This document shows positions 17,001-25,838 of a stretch of 64,000 nt of DNA, one piece after another. The DNA lies in assembly GCA_003141555.1 (NCBI GenBank), contig PLMN01000023.1, positions 1 to 64,000 of the forward strand, in the 5' to 3' direction. A program made the position numbers and the translations under genes. The stretch's first letter is position 1. Every line of letters starts with the position of its first letter. The notes under the pieces are model-generated. The model was not told the DNA's origin and made no database searches. It was given only the letters and a program-made list of their open reading frames with translations. The DNA is from Candidatus Aminicenantota bacterium (GTDB taxonomy: Bacteria; Acidobacteriota; Aminicenantia; Aminicenantales; UBA4085).

Positions 17001-18200
17001 TCAGACCGGGACGGAGCTCACGGGTTTCCCGATACGTCGGTGTCGCGCCATCTCCGCAATGTCGGCGATCCCACGCAGGGCGGTTTGAATGTCGGCTTCG
17101 GTATTGAAAGGACCGATCCCGAAACGGACGGCTCCCTTGATTCGCGCCGTCCCCAATTGGTCGTGAACCAGGGGGGCGCAGTGCAACCCCGTCCGGCAGG
17201 CGATCTGATAATCCACGTCGAGGATCGTCCCGGTGTCGGCAGCTTCCATTCCGTTGATATTGAAGCTGAGGACCGAAAGATGTCCGGCCGGATCATCCTG
17301 ACAATACATCGCGACCCCCTCGATCTCGCGCAATCCCTCCCGAAGCTGCGCGGCCAGATCCCTTTCGTGGCCGGCAACGGCTGAGATGCCCTTATCGAGG
17401 ATCCACGTGACGCCGGCGTTCAAGCCGGCCGCTCCCAGGATATTGGGGGTCCCATACTCCAGCCGGTAGGGGTATTCCTCAAGATGGAGCCTATCGGCCG
17501 AGCGGACGCCCGTCCCACCGGCCCGGGTCTGCCGGATCGTCACGCCGTCCCTGACATAAAGCCCTCCGATCCCGGTCGGGCCGAGGAGCGATTTGTGGCC
17601 GGTGAAGGCAAGGACATCCACGAAATCGGCTTGGACGTCGATGGGCACCTGGCCCGCCGTCTGCGAGGCATCGACGGCAAAGACGATCCCTCGCTCCCGG
17701 CAGATGCGGCCGATCTCCCGGATCGGCTGAATCGTGCCGATCACGTTCGAGGCATGGTTGACGATAACCAGCCGCGTCTGGGGCCGGATCCGCTTCCGGA
17801 TCTCGGCGGGATCCACGAACCCCCGGCCGTCGAAAGGGACATAATCGACGTCGACGCCGCGGAACATGGACAAATGATAGAGGGGGCGAAGCACCGAGTT
17901 GTGCTCGAGGGTGGTCGTCACCGCATGGTCGCCCTCCGTAAGGATCCCGAAGATAATGAGATTGAGAGCGTCGGTTGCATTGTAAGTAAAGCAGAGTCGA
18001 TTGGGGTCGGTCCCATTAAAAAACCGGGTCAGAAGCCTGCGGGTGTCGTCCAGCAGCTGGCCTGCCTCCATGCACATATCGTAGCCGGAGCGCCCCGGAT
18101 TGACGCCGGCTCTCCGATAGAAGGCATCCATGAAGGTATAGACCGATTCGGGCTTCGGGAAGGTCGTCGCCGCATTGTCGAGAAAAATCATGGGGTTCAT
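17001..18200 (-). CDS. class V aminotransferase, cysteine desulfurase family
   Basis: This 399-residue PLP enzyme has the fold and motifs of cysteine desulfurases. The start reads FLDNAATTFPKP. LEHNSVLRPL and NHASNVIGT line the PLP pocket, TGHKSLLGPTG holds the PLP lysine, and RTGLHCAPLVH holds the catalytic cysteine in the short-loop SufS/CsdA-type context. It is last in an operon after fur and nifX-like genes (gaps 29 and 55 bases) and runs convergent to the DsrK-like gene, 10 bases apart. It probably releases persulfide sulfur from cysteine; given the neighbours, transfer to DsrC or to Fe-S cluster assembly is a reasonable hypothesis. Confidence 0.86.
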   Translation of the reverse strand: MNPMIFLDNAATTFPKPESVYTFMDAFYRRAGVNPGRSGYDMCMEAGQLLDDTRRLLTRFFNGTDPNRLCFTYNATDALNLIIFGILTEGDHAVTTTLEHNSVLRPLYHLSMFRGVDVDYVPFDGRGFVDPAEIRKRIRPQTRLVIVNHASNVIGTIQPIREIGRICRERGIVFAVDASQTAGQVPIDVQADFVDVLAFTGHKSLLGPTGIGGLYVRDGVTIRQTRAGGTGVRSADRLHLEEYPYRLEYGTPNILGAAGLNAGVTWILDKGISAVAGHERDLAAQLREGLREIEGVAMYCQDDPAGHLSVLSFNINGMEAADTGTILDVDYQIACRTGLHCAPLVHDQLGTARIKGAVRFGIGPFNTEADIQTALRGIADIAEMARHRRIGKPVSSVPV

Positions 18201-18255
18201 CGGAGGGCCTCCATCTCTTAGAAAATGAAGTCAGCGGACCGGCGGCGGAGCCTGT

Positions 18256-18633
18256 TCAATCGGCCTCGTGGCAGAAACATTCCCTCGGAATCCGGCCGGC
18301 GCCCGGAAGAGCACCGGGATTCGTGTCGGCCGCAAAGGCGCCGTCCAAGAACGACTTTACGACATCTTCAAGGCGGCCCTGGATCCCCAGGATGACATTT
18401 ACGCCGCAGCCCCTGATCACGGCCTGGGCGTTGGCCCCCATAGCTCCGGCGATCACATGCTTGATCGAGTTCCGGCTGAAGAGGTCCGCCCAAAATGCGT
18501 GCTGGCAGCCCGGATTCGGGATGGTGAGCGTTCCCCGCATCCGACCTTCCTCCAGTTCGACGATGGTGAACGCAGGGGCGCATCCGAAATGAGAGGACAC
18601 GTAACCCTGGTCCGTCGCTATGGCAATTCTCAT
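18256..18633 (-). CDS. NifX/NifB-family iron-molybdenum cofactor-type protein
   Basis: This 125-residue protein has the dinitrogenase iron-molybdenum cofactor biosynthesis fold: MRIAIATDQG at the start, SSHFGCAPAF next and VIAGAMGANAQAVIRGCGV in the core. A Cys-containing end (IPRECFCHEAD) could bind metal. The ATG at 18633 was chosen for its AAAGGAGACATC ribosome site; an in-frame upstream ATG would overlap the intergenic region. Proteins of this family carry Fe-S or Fe-Mo clusters and many occur outside nitrogen fixation. No nif gene is nearby, so a general Fe-S/metal chaperone role is more likely. It sits between fur and the desulfurase. Confidence 0.82.
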   Translation of the reverse strand: MRIAIATDQGYVSSHFGCAPAFTIVELEEGRMRGTLTIPNPGCQHAFWADLFSRNSIKHVIAGAMGANAQAVIRGCGVNVILGIQGRLEDVVKSFLDGAFAADTNPGALPGAGRIPRECFCHEAD

Positions 18634-18662
18634 GATGTCTCCTTTTCTTTCGGCAGGCGCCT

Positions 18663-19151
18663 TTATCGGCCGGGGATCGTCGAGCGCTTTCCTCCGGAAC
18701 GGCAATCCCCGCAGAGCCCGAGGAACTCGATATTGTGGTCCCGGATCAGAAACCCATGCTTCCGGGCGAGGATCTCCTCGGTCTTCCGGACAAGATCCAG
18801 CTCTTCCTTTTCAAAATCCCGGTAATTCAGGATTTTCCCGCAGACCGAGCAGATCAGATGATGATGATGATCGGCGTGATCGGCCCGCTTGTACTCAAAT
18901 CGAGCCTGTCCGTCGCCGGTATAAATCTTGCGAATGAGCCCCGACGTGTCCAGCAATTCGAGAGTCCGGTAGATGGTCGTCAATCCCATATCGGGATTCA
19001 GGGGATTGAGGGCGGCATAAATTTCCTTTGCGGTCAAATGCTGCTGCGTCCGGATCAAGAGATCCAGAATATCCTCCCGCGGGATTGTCCAGCGGGCAAT
19101 TCTGTCGCCGATCCGGGTTCGTTCAGGATGGACCTCTTTTTTCTTGGGCAC
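18663..19151 (-). CDS. fur: Fur-family metal-responsive transcription regulator
   Basis: This 162-residue protein has the Fur winged helix with the recognition helix in MGLTTIYRTLELL (about residues 55-67), then the metal-binding dimer domain. HADHHHHLICSVCGKI gives the His cluster and first CxxC; LGLCGDC gives the second CxxC of the structural zinc site. The GTG start follows AAGGGAGGTTCC. Its own promoter carries a Fur-type box, so it is probably autoregulated. First gene of the fur-nifX-desulfurase operon. Fur versus PerR or Zur cannot be settled from sequence alone; the boxes resemble Fur boxes more than PerR boxes. Confidence 0.86.
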   Translation of the reverse strand: MPKKKEVHPERTRIGDRIARWTIPREDILDLLIRTQQHLTAKEIYAALNPLNPDMGLTTIYRTLELLDTSGLIRKIYTGDGQARFEYKRADHADHHHHLICSVCGKILNYRDFEKEELDLVRKTEEILARKHGFLIRDHNIEFLGLCGDCRSGGKRSTIPGR

Positions 19152-19173
19152 GCTCGCGGAACCTCCCTTGTAA

Positions 19174-19193
19174 TGATATCCATTATCATTATA
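19174..19193 (-). promoter_or_regulatory. fur promoter -10 with overlapping Fur-type box
   Basis: On the minus strand TATAAT (19193-19188) is overlapped by TGATAATGGATATCA (19188-19174), a 7-1-7 inverted repeat with 12 or so matches to the Fur consensus TGATAATNATTATCA. The arrangement, -10 followed by the box across the start site, is the same as at the dsrC-like operon promoter. The fur GTG lies about 23 bases downstream of the box. Confidence 0.62.
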
Positions 19194-19314
19194 AACCTAT
19201 AGATCGGACTGTCAAGGCTCATCCGGCCCATCACGCGAAAAACGGCCCAGCCCCATAAAGACCTTGATCGGATCGTAAGAATTCTAAACATATTGCGGCA
19301 AGGAGATGATTGAT

Positions 19315-19620
19315 ATGAACCATGTGACCGAAATCACGGACGCCACGTTCGAGACCGAGGTTCTGAAGTCGGAACTCCCGGTCATGGTGTACTTTTGGGC
19401 CCCGTGGTGCGGGCCATGCCGGATGATTAGCCCCGTCGTGGAAGCCGCCGCCGAAAAATGGGCGGGCCGCATGAAATTCGTGAAAGTCAATACGGATCAG
19501 CGCGCGGCCGTGGCCGGACGGCGGGTCAGCGGGCTGATCGCCCCCGCAAATACGCGATCATCTTCGGCACGACGAGCGGCACGACGTCGGGCAGCATGTG
19601 GGGCATCAGCGAGTCCATGA
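19315..19620 (+). pseudogene. thioredoxin gene broken in its 3' half
   Basis: The first 60 or so codons encode a good thioredoxin N-terminal half, with VMVYFWAPWCGPCRMISPVV carrying the WCGPC active site and then MKFVKVNTDQ. After about position 19500 the similarity stops: the cis-proline loop and last strands are absent. The frame continues through arginine/serine-rich sequence that is simply the reverse of the neighbouring oxidoreductase gene. AGGAG (19301-19305) supports the ATG at 19315. Either the gene was truncated by a rearrangement that joined it to the convergent gene, or the assembly is joined wrongly here. A functional thioredoxin is unlikely. Confidence 0.72.
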
Positions 19621-22618
19621 CCTTGGGCATCAGCTCGGGCATCTGCTCCTTCATGTAATCGGGCATAGGGATCATGGCCCCCACGCGGGCGAGCATCGCC
19701 GGCATGACCTTGGGCATCATCCCGGGCAGGAGCTTCGGAAAAAGGACCGGGAACAGGGGCTTCATCAGGGCGAGCATTCCGCCTCCGATCGGCCCCAGTT
19801 TTCCGATGCCCTTCATCATCGCCCCCATGCCCAACGGCATGGCCTTGAGGAGCTCGGGCCACATCGTGCCCATCAGGTCGGCGAAGCCCTGAGGGGTCAT
19901 GAGGGCGATCATGCCCTCGAAGACCTTCCACTGGCGCGACACCTCAGGGCTGGGATCCTGGAACGTCTTGCCCAGCCCCTTGCAGGCGAAAGCCGCCAGG
20001 TCGCGGATTTCGACCGGCGTGCCCTTCTTTTCTTTCGTCACCCGGAGCTGGAACTCGCAGCAGGGGCAGAGGGCGAGCACGGTATCGGCCCCGACGGCTT
20101 GAGCCTCGTCGAGGCGCATCTCTCCGATATCGTGGGCGATGAGCGGGTCCTTGATGAGGGTCAGGACACTCCCGCAACAGTGGGCTTCCTCATGGTGGTG
20201 GGACATCTCGACGAATTCGACGCCGGGGATGGCTTTGATCATGTCGCGGGGCGGCTCGTAGACGCCCGAGACGCGCCCGATGTGGCAGGAGTCGTGCCAC
20301 GTGACGCGGCCGGGGACGGCCTGGGTGAAGGCGAACGAGCCGTCCTTGATCTTCTCGGCGACGAGCTCGCTGTAGTGGCGGGCGGTGATGCCGAACTCGA
20401 TTCCGAGCTTGGCCGCCCATTCGGGGTAGACATGACGCCACATCATGTCGCAGGCCGGGCAGGAGGCGATGACCGTGTCCGCGCCGGCCGCCTTGACCGC
20501 GGCCACGTTCTTCGTCAGGTTCTCGGCGAAGACGTCCCATTTGCCCGCGACGAGCATGGGCGTCCCGCAGCAGTTTTCGACGTTGCCGAGCGTCGTGAAG
20601 TCGACGCCGGCCGCGTCGAGCAGGGTGACGGCCGCCTGGCCGATGTCGTTTTCCACGTACGACACCGTGCAGCCAGCGAAGTAGACGTTCCCGGACTTGG
20701 TCCCTGGGCCGTGCTTGGCTTTGAACTCCGCGGGCAGCCAGGCCGACCGGTCCTTGCGGTAGCCGGCCCAAATGTTGCCCTCGGCCCGGGTGGCCTCGGC
20801 CATCATCTCGAACGGCGGGAACGTCATTTGCTTGTCCTCGTCGACGAGCTTGCCCCGGAGCTTCATCCAGCTCGGCTCGATGGGCAGCGAGGCCGAGCAG
20901 CGGATGTTGCACAGCTCGCAGGTCGTGCAGACCAGGAACGTGTCGACCTGCTTCTGGTCCCAGGCGGCCCGGCCCTCCATGAATTCGCGCAGCCAGTACC
21001 ACTTGCCGCGCGGCGACTGACTCTCCCAGCCGCGGCCGTAGAACTGGTCGCACTCGTCGACGCAGTAGCCGCACTGGGAGCAGGCATAGGCATACCAGGC
21101 CACGTCGGCCGGAATCCCGCGCACGGGCTTGGCGCCCGGGTGTTCGCCGATCGAAACCGCCATGGCGTTCCCGAACGGCCGGATGAGCGGCTCGAAGACC
21201 GAGCCCAAGGACAGGGCCCGGCTGATGAGCGGCCTGGCGATCACCTTGCCGGGGTTGAGGAGGCCGGCGGAGTCAAACGCCTTCCGGGCCGCCCGGAGGC
21301 GGGCCACCTTGTCCTCGCCCAGGATTTCCTTCGCCCGGCCCTGGAAATACACGCCCGTGGAGTACGGGCGGCCGCCGTGCTTCTCGGCGATCTTGACGAT
21401 GCTCAGGACGAGCCCGAACACGAAGTTGTAGGAGAACTTGCGCTGGTCGCTGGGGATGAAGCCGAGGATGACGGCTTCGGGCTTCCCATCGCGGCCTTTG
21501 CGGACGACGACGCCCTCCTTGACGATAGGCTGGCAGACCTTCCGACCGACTTCATCCAGGAAGGCGCCCAGCTTGTCCAGGGGGACGACGACCTCGGCCG
21601 GGACGAGCGAAGGGCCGAGCCGCTTGACGATCATCAGCTTGAACCGGTTCTCCCACTCGTGCGCGGCGATCTCGGAGCTCAGAACCTCACCTAAGCCGGC
21701 GGCGGCCATTCCGCCCAGCGCCGCGTGGATGGCTCCGTCGTCCTTCCGGGCGTAAGCCAGGATGCCGATGTACGCGACCGGCAACGTCACCTTGCGCTCG
21801 GCCGGGTGGCCCTGGTGCATCCGCAGGGGAGCCTGATTCTTCATCTCGGCCATGCGGGGATTGATGAAGACGGCCGACCAGATGGGCAGGCCCTGATCGA
21901 TGAAGCCCTGGAAGGCCCGGGCCATCCGGCCGGCGTCGGGACAGGCGAAGGCCGTGACCGCGAGTTCCTCCGCCTTGCGGACTTTGAGCGTCACCCGGGT
22001 GATCAGCCCGGTGATGCCTTCGGCGTCGGCCACGAGGTCGAGGTCCGCTCCGGCAACCTCCCGGATCCCGCCCTTCGGCGCGACGACGCGCGCCCCGACG
22101 ACGTTCTCGGCGAACCAGCCGTATTCATACGAGCCGATGCCCGCCCCGCCCTGGGCCAGCCATCCGCCGACGGAGGAGGACGGGTAGCTTGTGGGATAGA
22201 GGCGGAGAGTCAGGCCTTTCGCCGCGAGCGCCTTGTCGAGCTTCTCCCAGGTGATCCCGGGCTCGACCGTCACGGTTGCGGCCGCCGGATCGACGTCCAA
22301 GACCTCGGACATCCGGTAGAAATCGAGGACGAGGCCGTTGCGGGTCGGGATGACGCCGCCGTAGCCCGACGTGGCCCGGCCGCGCGGGACGATCGGGATT
22401 CGCCGCTTCGCGGCCCAGGCGACGAGCGCGGCGACCTCGGCTTCGCTCGACGGCTGGACGACGGCATCGGGCATCGTGCCGGTAATCAGGGGCTTGACGA
22501 GGCCCGGCACGGCCGCGATGTCATGGCCGTAGAGGATGCGCTCGGTCGGGTCGAAATTGGCCCGGGGGCCGAATTTTTCCTCGAGCCAGCGCCGGTCGGG
22601 AGATGATAATCCGGACAT
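19526..22618 (-). CDS. fused FAD-linked oxidase and CCG-type Fe-S oxidoreductase
   Basis: This 1030-residue protein joins a GlcD-like FAD-binding domain (about residues 20-480; RGRATSGYGGVIP and SYPSSSVGGWLAQGGAGIGS line the flavin site) to a GlcF/HdrD-like part. The latter has ferredoxin motifs CSQCGYCVDEC and CTTCELCNIRC and CCG-type cysteines in ENCCGTPML, HDSCHIGR and AHCCGS. An unusual tail of about 120 residues repeats Met-Pro steps such as MPKVMPAMLARV and MPELMPKVMDSLMP. The ATG at 22618 has GAAGGAG upstream. It lies 38 bases after the cysteine synthase-like gene. A lactate/glycolate-type 2-hydroxyacid dehydrogenase is the default guess, but the substrate is not identifiable. Confidence 0.84.
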   Translation of the reverse strand: MSGLSSPDRRWLEEKFGPRANFDPTERILYGHDIAAVPGLVKPLITGTMPDAVVQPSSEAEVAALVAWAAKRRIPIVPRGRATSGYGGVIPTRNGLVLDFYRMSEVLDVDPAAATVTVEPGITWEKLDKALAAKGLTLRLYPTSYPSSSVGGWLAQGGAGIGSYEYGWFAENVVGARVVAPKGGIREVAGADLDLVADAEGITGLITRVTLKVRKAEELAVTAFACPDAGRMARAFQGFIDQGLPIWSAVFINPRMAEMKNQAPLRMHQGHPAERKVTLPVAYIGILAYARKDDGAIHAALGGMAAAGLGEVLSSEIAAHEWENRFKLMIVKRLGPSLVPAEVVVPLDKLGAFLDEVGRKVCQPIVKEGVVVRKGRDGKPEAVILGFIPSDQRKFSYNFVFGLVLSIVKIAEKHGGRPYSTGVYFQGRAKEILGEDKVARLRAARKAFDSAGLLNPGKVIARPLISRALSLGSVFEPLIRPFGNAMAVSIGEHPGAKPVRGIPADVAWYAYACSQCGYCVDECDQFYGRGWESQSPRGKWYWLREFMEGRAAWDQKQVDTFLVCTTCELCNIRCSASLPIEPSWMKLRGKLVDEDKQMTFPPFEMMAEATRAEGNIWAGYRKDRSAWLPAEFKAKHGPGTKSGNVYFAGCTVSYVENDIGQAAVTLLDAAGVDFTTLGNVENCCGTPMLVAGKWDVFAENLTKNVAAVKAAGADTVIASCPACDMMWRHVYPEWAAKLGIEFGITARHYSELVAEKIKDGSFAFTQAVPGRVTWHDSCHIGRVSGVYEPPRDMIKAIPGVEFVEMSHHHEEAHCCGSVLTLIKDPLIAHDIGEMRLDEAQAVGADTVLALCPCCEFQLRVTKEKKGTPVEIRDLAAFACKGLGKTFQDPSPEVSRQWKVFEGMIALMTPQGFADLMGTMWPELLKAMPLGMGAMMKGIGKLGPIGGGMLALMKPLFPVLFPKLLPGMMPKVMPAMLARVGAMIPMPDYMKEQMPELMPKVMDSLMPHMLPDVVPLVVPKMIAYLRGRSAR

Positions 22619-22656
22619 GGAACGCTCCTTCGCCGCAGACGGCCCCCGCTTCGCGC

Positions 22657-23787
22657 TCAGGCGCAGAACTGCCGACGCGGGCAATCCGGCAAGGGGACCC
22701 GCTCGAGCGGCCCGGGGCCATCGTGGATCCCGCACTCCTCCGGGCGGCAGCACGTCTCGCACACCCGCTTGAAGCCGCCGTATCCGAGGAGCGTCACGTC
22801 CGGAGCCGTGAAGCCTTCCTTGACCGGCTCCTGGCGCAGGAGGTCGGTGCTGAGGTACTTCTTGTTGTCGTCGGAGAACACCGTGACCACCACCGCGTCG
22901 CGGCCCAACTCGTTCTGGACCTCGAGAGCGCCCAGGAAATTGGCCCCCGAGGAGATGCCGACGCCGATGCCCAGCTCCGCCGCGAGCTTCTGGGCCATGA
23001 TGATGGAGTCGCCGTCGTCCACGGCGACGATCCGGTCGAGGCCATCCAGCTTGATGATCGGCGGGATGAATTCGTCCGAAATCCCCTGGATGCGGTGCTT
23101 GCCGACCTTGTGGCCCGTCGACATTGTGGGCGAATTGGACGGCTCGAGCGGATGGAGCCGGACCCGGGGGTTCTTTTCCCGCAAGTAGCGCCCGGTCCCC
23201 ATGATCGTTCCGCCCGTTCCGACACCGGCGACGAAGGCGTCCGGCCTGAGGCCGTGGAAGTTGAGCTGCCACCAGATCTCGGAGCCGGTCGTCAGGTAAT
23301 GGGCCTCGACATTGTTCTCGTTGGAGAACTGGCGGGGGAGGAACGCCCCCGGCGTACGGGCGGCCAGCTCCTCGGACAAACGGATGCTGCCCAGGAAGCC
23401 GCCTTCCTCGGGGCTGACCAGGTGGACGGTCGCGCCCAGGCTCTTGATGAGATTGATCCGCTCCGAGCTCATCCAGTTGGGCATGAAGATGTCGACGGGA
23501 TGGCCCAGCGCCCGGCCGATAGCCGAGAAGGCGATCCCGGTGTTGCCGCTCGTCGCCTCGATAATGAGCCCGCCCGAGGCGAGGTCGCCCCGCTCGTAGC
23601 CCTTCCGGAGGATATGGAAGGCCATCCTGTCCTTGATGCTGCCCGTCATGTTCAGGTTTTCGGCCTTGGCATAGAGGACCCGCTTTTCGCCGCGGTACGT
23701 AAAGTCGATGGCCAGGAGCGGGGTGTTCCCGATCAAGCTGGATAGATTCCTGATCCGGCGGTCACGCTCTTCCGTCAATGTCGTCAT
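22657..23787 (-). CDS. cysteine synthase-family PLP enzyme with Cys-rich C-terminal tail
   Basis: This 376-residue protein shows the type II PLP fold: [11 protein letters not shown] with PLP Lys52, [13 protein letters not shown] for the substrate loop and [15 protein letters not shown] for the phosphate loop. These fit O-acetylserine sulfhydrylase/cystathionine beta-synthase relatives. After the catalytic core (about 330 residues) comes a tail with [11 protein letters not shown] and then DCPRRQFC, seven cysteines within 35 residues, absent from ordinary CysK. The tail could bind a metal or Fe-S cluster, or form regulatory disulfides. CGGAGGACGATCTC precedes the ATG. Its proximity to the desulfurase/DsrC locus fits sulfur metabolism. 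Confidence 0.83.
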   Translation of the reverse strand: MTTLTEERDRRIRNLSSLIGNTPLLAIDFTYRGEKRVLYAKAENLNMTGSIKDRMAFHILRKGYERGDLASGGLIIEATSGNTGIAFSAIGRALGHPVDIFMPNWMSSERINLIKSLGATVHLVSPEEGGFLGSIRLSEELAARTPGAFLPRQFSNENNVEAHYLTTGSEIWWQLNFHGLRPDAFVAGVGTGGTIMGTGRYLREKNPRVRLHPLEPSNSPTMSTGHKVGKHRIQGISDEFIPPIIKLDGLDRIVAVDDGDSIIMAQKLAAELGIGVGISSGANFLGALEVQNELGRDAVVVTVFSDDNKKYLSTDLLRQEPVKEGFTAPDVTLLGYGGFKRVCETCCRPEECGIHDGPGPLERVPLPDCPRRQFCA

Positions 23788-23899
23788 GAGATCGTCCTCC
23801 GTTGAAATGGACTCTCCTCCCCTCGGAACGGGCCGGACTTCGGGAGCGGCGTCAATGGGGGCCGAGAAGGCCCTATTCTTGAAGATGGCCCCGGGAAAG

Positions 23900-24733
23900 T
23901 CAAGCCGCGGTCGGAGAAGCCCGTTGCTTGATCAGAACGTAGAATGACCGCTCGCCGGCGATGAAATCATCTAGCCTGTAGCCGGCCCGGAAATAACTCT
24001 TGAGCGCCGACCGGACCGCGGCCTGCCATCGTCCGACGAGACCGGGCACGGCCGCGAGCTCGCGGATATCGGGCGGCAACTCCACGAGCAAACGCGGCTC
24101 CGTGCGCCGCAGGTCGGGCCGGCCCGGAACGATCGCGGGATACGTCCCCCGGGGCTTCGCCTCCACGGCCTTTTCCATCCTGGCGGGATTATATTCCGGG
24201 CAGAGGCCCGCCATCCGGTCCCGGACGCGCTTCGTGGCGATCTTCCACTCCACGAGGAGCCGGTCGGTCGGAACGCCGGGAGCAAGCACAAGGGCGGGTG
24301 TCGGGCCGTAGAAGTCATCGAGATATTTCCGTCCGACGGCGCCGAGGGCATGGAGGTTGAGATTGGCGTTGGGGGCTTTCATCGGGTCGAATGTCCAGGT
24401 CACGAGCCGATAGCCGCGCCGCAGGGCTTCGCGCCGCTGGGCCCGCTTGAGGGCGAGGCCGAGCCCGCGCCGCCGGAATTCGGGCAGGACGGCGAGGTGA
24501 TGGGAGTGCTGGCAAAGGATCCCGTCCAGGACGGCCGGGAAGGAATAGACATAGCCGATCAGGGTCCGGCCGGCGAACGCGCCCAGGAGGATGGCCCCGG
24601 TCTCCACGGAGATGCGGAAATGATGGACCGGGGTGATGTCGAGGTCGGCGTGGCCCCAGACCTCGCGCTGGATCCGGACGCACCCTTCGAGGTCCTCGCG
24701 CGAGCGCAAGGCCCGCACGCGGAGATCAGCCAC
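23900..24733 (-). CDS. GNAT-family acetyltransferase
   Basis: This 277-residue protein contains a GNAT core: [17 protein letters not shown] (central strands), [20 protein letters not shown] (acetyl-CoA pyrophosphate loop, R/Q-x-x-G-x-G/A type) and [19 protein letters not shown]. It resembles the predicted GNAT superfamily COG3375. The GTG start at 24733 overlaps the end of the glycosyltransferase gene by 8 bases, which argues for coupling; longer versions of the frame lie within that gene. The C-terminal third, about 100 residues, is an additional domain I cannot name. The acceptor is unknown. Confidence 0.75.
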   Translation of the reverse strand: MADLRVRALRSREDLEGCVRIQREVWGHADLDITPVHHFRISVETGAILLGAFAGRTLIGYVYSFPAVLDGILCQHSHHLAVLPEFRRRGLGLALKRAQRREALRRGYRLVTWTFDPMKAPNANLNLHALGAVGRKYLDDFYGPTPALVLAPGVPTDRLLVEWKIATKRVRDRMAGLCPEYNPARMEKAVEAKPRGTYPAIVPGRPDLRRTEPRLLVELPPDIRELAAVPGLVGRWQAAVRSALKSYFRAGYRLDDFIAGERSFYVLIKQRASPTAA

Positions 24734-25838
24734 GGAGGTCCACCCTCTTTCGGGCGGCGATCCGCTCGTAGATGGCGATGATCCGACGGGCCATGGCCTC
24801 GGCCGAGAACTTCTCGTGCACGACCTCATAGCCCCTTTCCCCAAGGCGGCGGGCCAAGGCGGGATCCTGCTGGATCTTGAGGATCGCCGCGGCCAGGGCC
24901 TCAGGGTTCCGGGGCGAGACGAGGAGGCCGGTCTCGTCGTGGATCACGACCTCGGGAATGCCGCCGACCTGGGTCGCGACCACGGGCAGGCGACTGGCCA
25001 TGGCATCGAGAATCGAGGTCCCCAGGCCTTCGAGATGGGAGGACATGACGAAGAGATCGAGCGAGGCCAGGATCCGGGGCACGTCGTCGCGGAATCCCAG
25101 GAAGAAGACGAGGCTGGAGATCCCAAGGTCGCGGGCCTGCTTGTCGAGATCCATTTCGAGCGACCCCTTGCCGACGATGACGATCTTGATCTTCGGCGCC
25201 CGGTCCTTCAGGATGCGGGCGGCCTCAAGGAGGTAGCGGTGGCCTTTGTGGTCCTCGAGCGCGGCCACGATGCCGACCAGGTAATCGTCGGCCGCGAAGC
25301 CGAACTCCCGGCGCAGGAAATCGCGCTCGGCCACTCCTTCGAAGGGCGAAAAATCGACTCCGGACGGGACGACATCGATCACGCCCGGGGCGATCCCGCC
25401 CTTGACGAGGACATCCTTCACGGCCTCCGAGATGGCGATGAGGCCGTCGACGTTCCGGGTGTATTTGCGCCGCGACAACGCGTTCCTTTTCAGGGGAAAA
25501 TCCACGCGGCGGGAAATCACCCGGATCGGGACCCGAGCCCGGTCGCAGGCCAGCCCGCCGACGGCCACGGAGTGGGCGTCGTGGAAATGGGCCAGGCGGC
25601 ACCCCCCACGCTTCATGGCCCGGGCCAGGCGCAGGGCGGCGAAGAGGTCCGTCTCTCTCTTGATCCGAAGCGGCAGGACGGGCAGCCCCTCGGCCGCGGC
25701 CTTCTCGTGGAGGGGGCTGTCGGGCTGGACGACGAAGGTGAACGGCCAGCCGCTCTTCCGGAGCTCCCGGGCGAGGAAGAGCGCCTGCCGCTGGCCGCCC
25801 CTCCACTCCCGGCCGGCGTCAATTTGGAAAAGGCTCAA
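24726..25838 (-). CDS. glycosyltransferase family 4-like protein
   Basis: This 370-residue protein has a GT-B fold. FQIDAGREWRGGQRQALFLA at the start is the family 4 N-terminal glycine loop, VGIVAALEDHKGHRYLLEAA begins the second Rossmann domain, and SSHLEGLGTSILDAMASRLP holds the E-x7-E motif that binds the nucleotide-sugar donor. The TTG at 25838 was chosen because AAAAAAGGAGAGCGCA precedes it; no ATG lies nearby. It overlaps the upstream GT2 gene by 20 bases and the downstream GNAT gene by 8, so the three are a tight operon. Likely role: surface polysaccharide or lipopolysaccharide assembly. Confidence 0.84.
   Translation of the reverse strand: MSLFQIDAGREWRGGQRQALFLARELRKSGWPFTFVVQPDSPLHEKAAAEGLPVLPLRIKRETDLFAALRLARAMKRGGCRLAHFHDAHSVAVGGLACDRARVPIRVISRRVDFPLKRNALSRRKYTRNVDGLIAISEAVKDVLVKGGIAPGVIDVVPSGVDFSPFEGVAERDFLRREFGFAADDYLVGIVAALEDHKGHRYLLEAARILKDRAPKIKIVIVGKGSLEMDLDKQARDLGISSLVFFLGFRDDVPRILASLDLFVMSSHLEGLGTSILDAMASRLPVVATQVGGIPEVVIHDETGLLVSPRNPEALAAAILKIQQDPALARRLGERGYEVVHEKFSAEAMARRIIAIYERIAARKRVDLRG

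Noticed and set aside
18256-18633. Nitrogen-fixation function for the NifX-like gene
   Set aside because: No nitrogenase or other nif gene is nearby, and this family is common outside nitrogen fixation.
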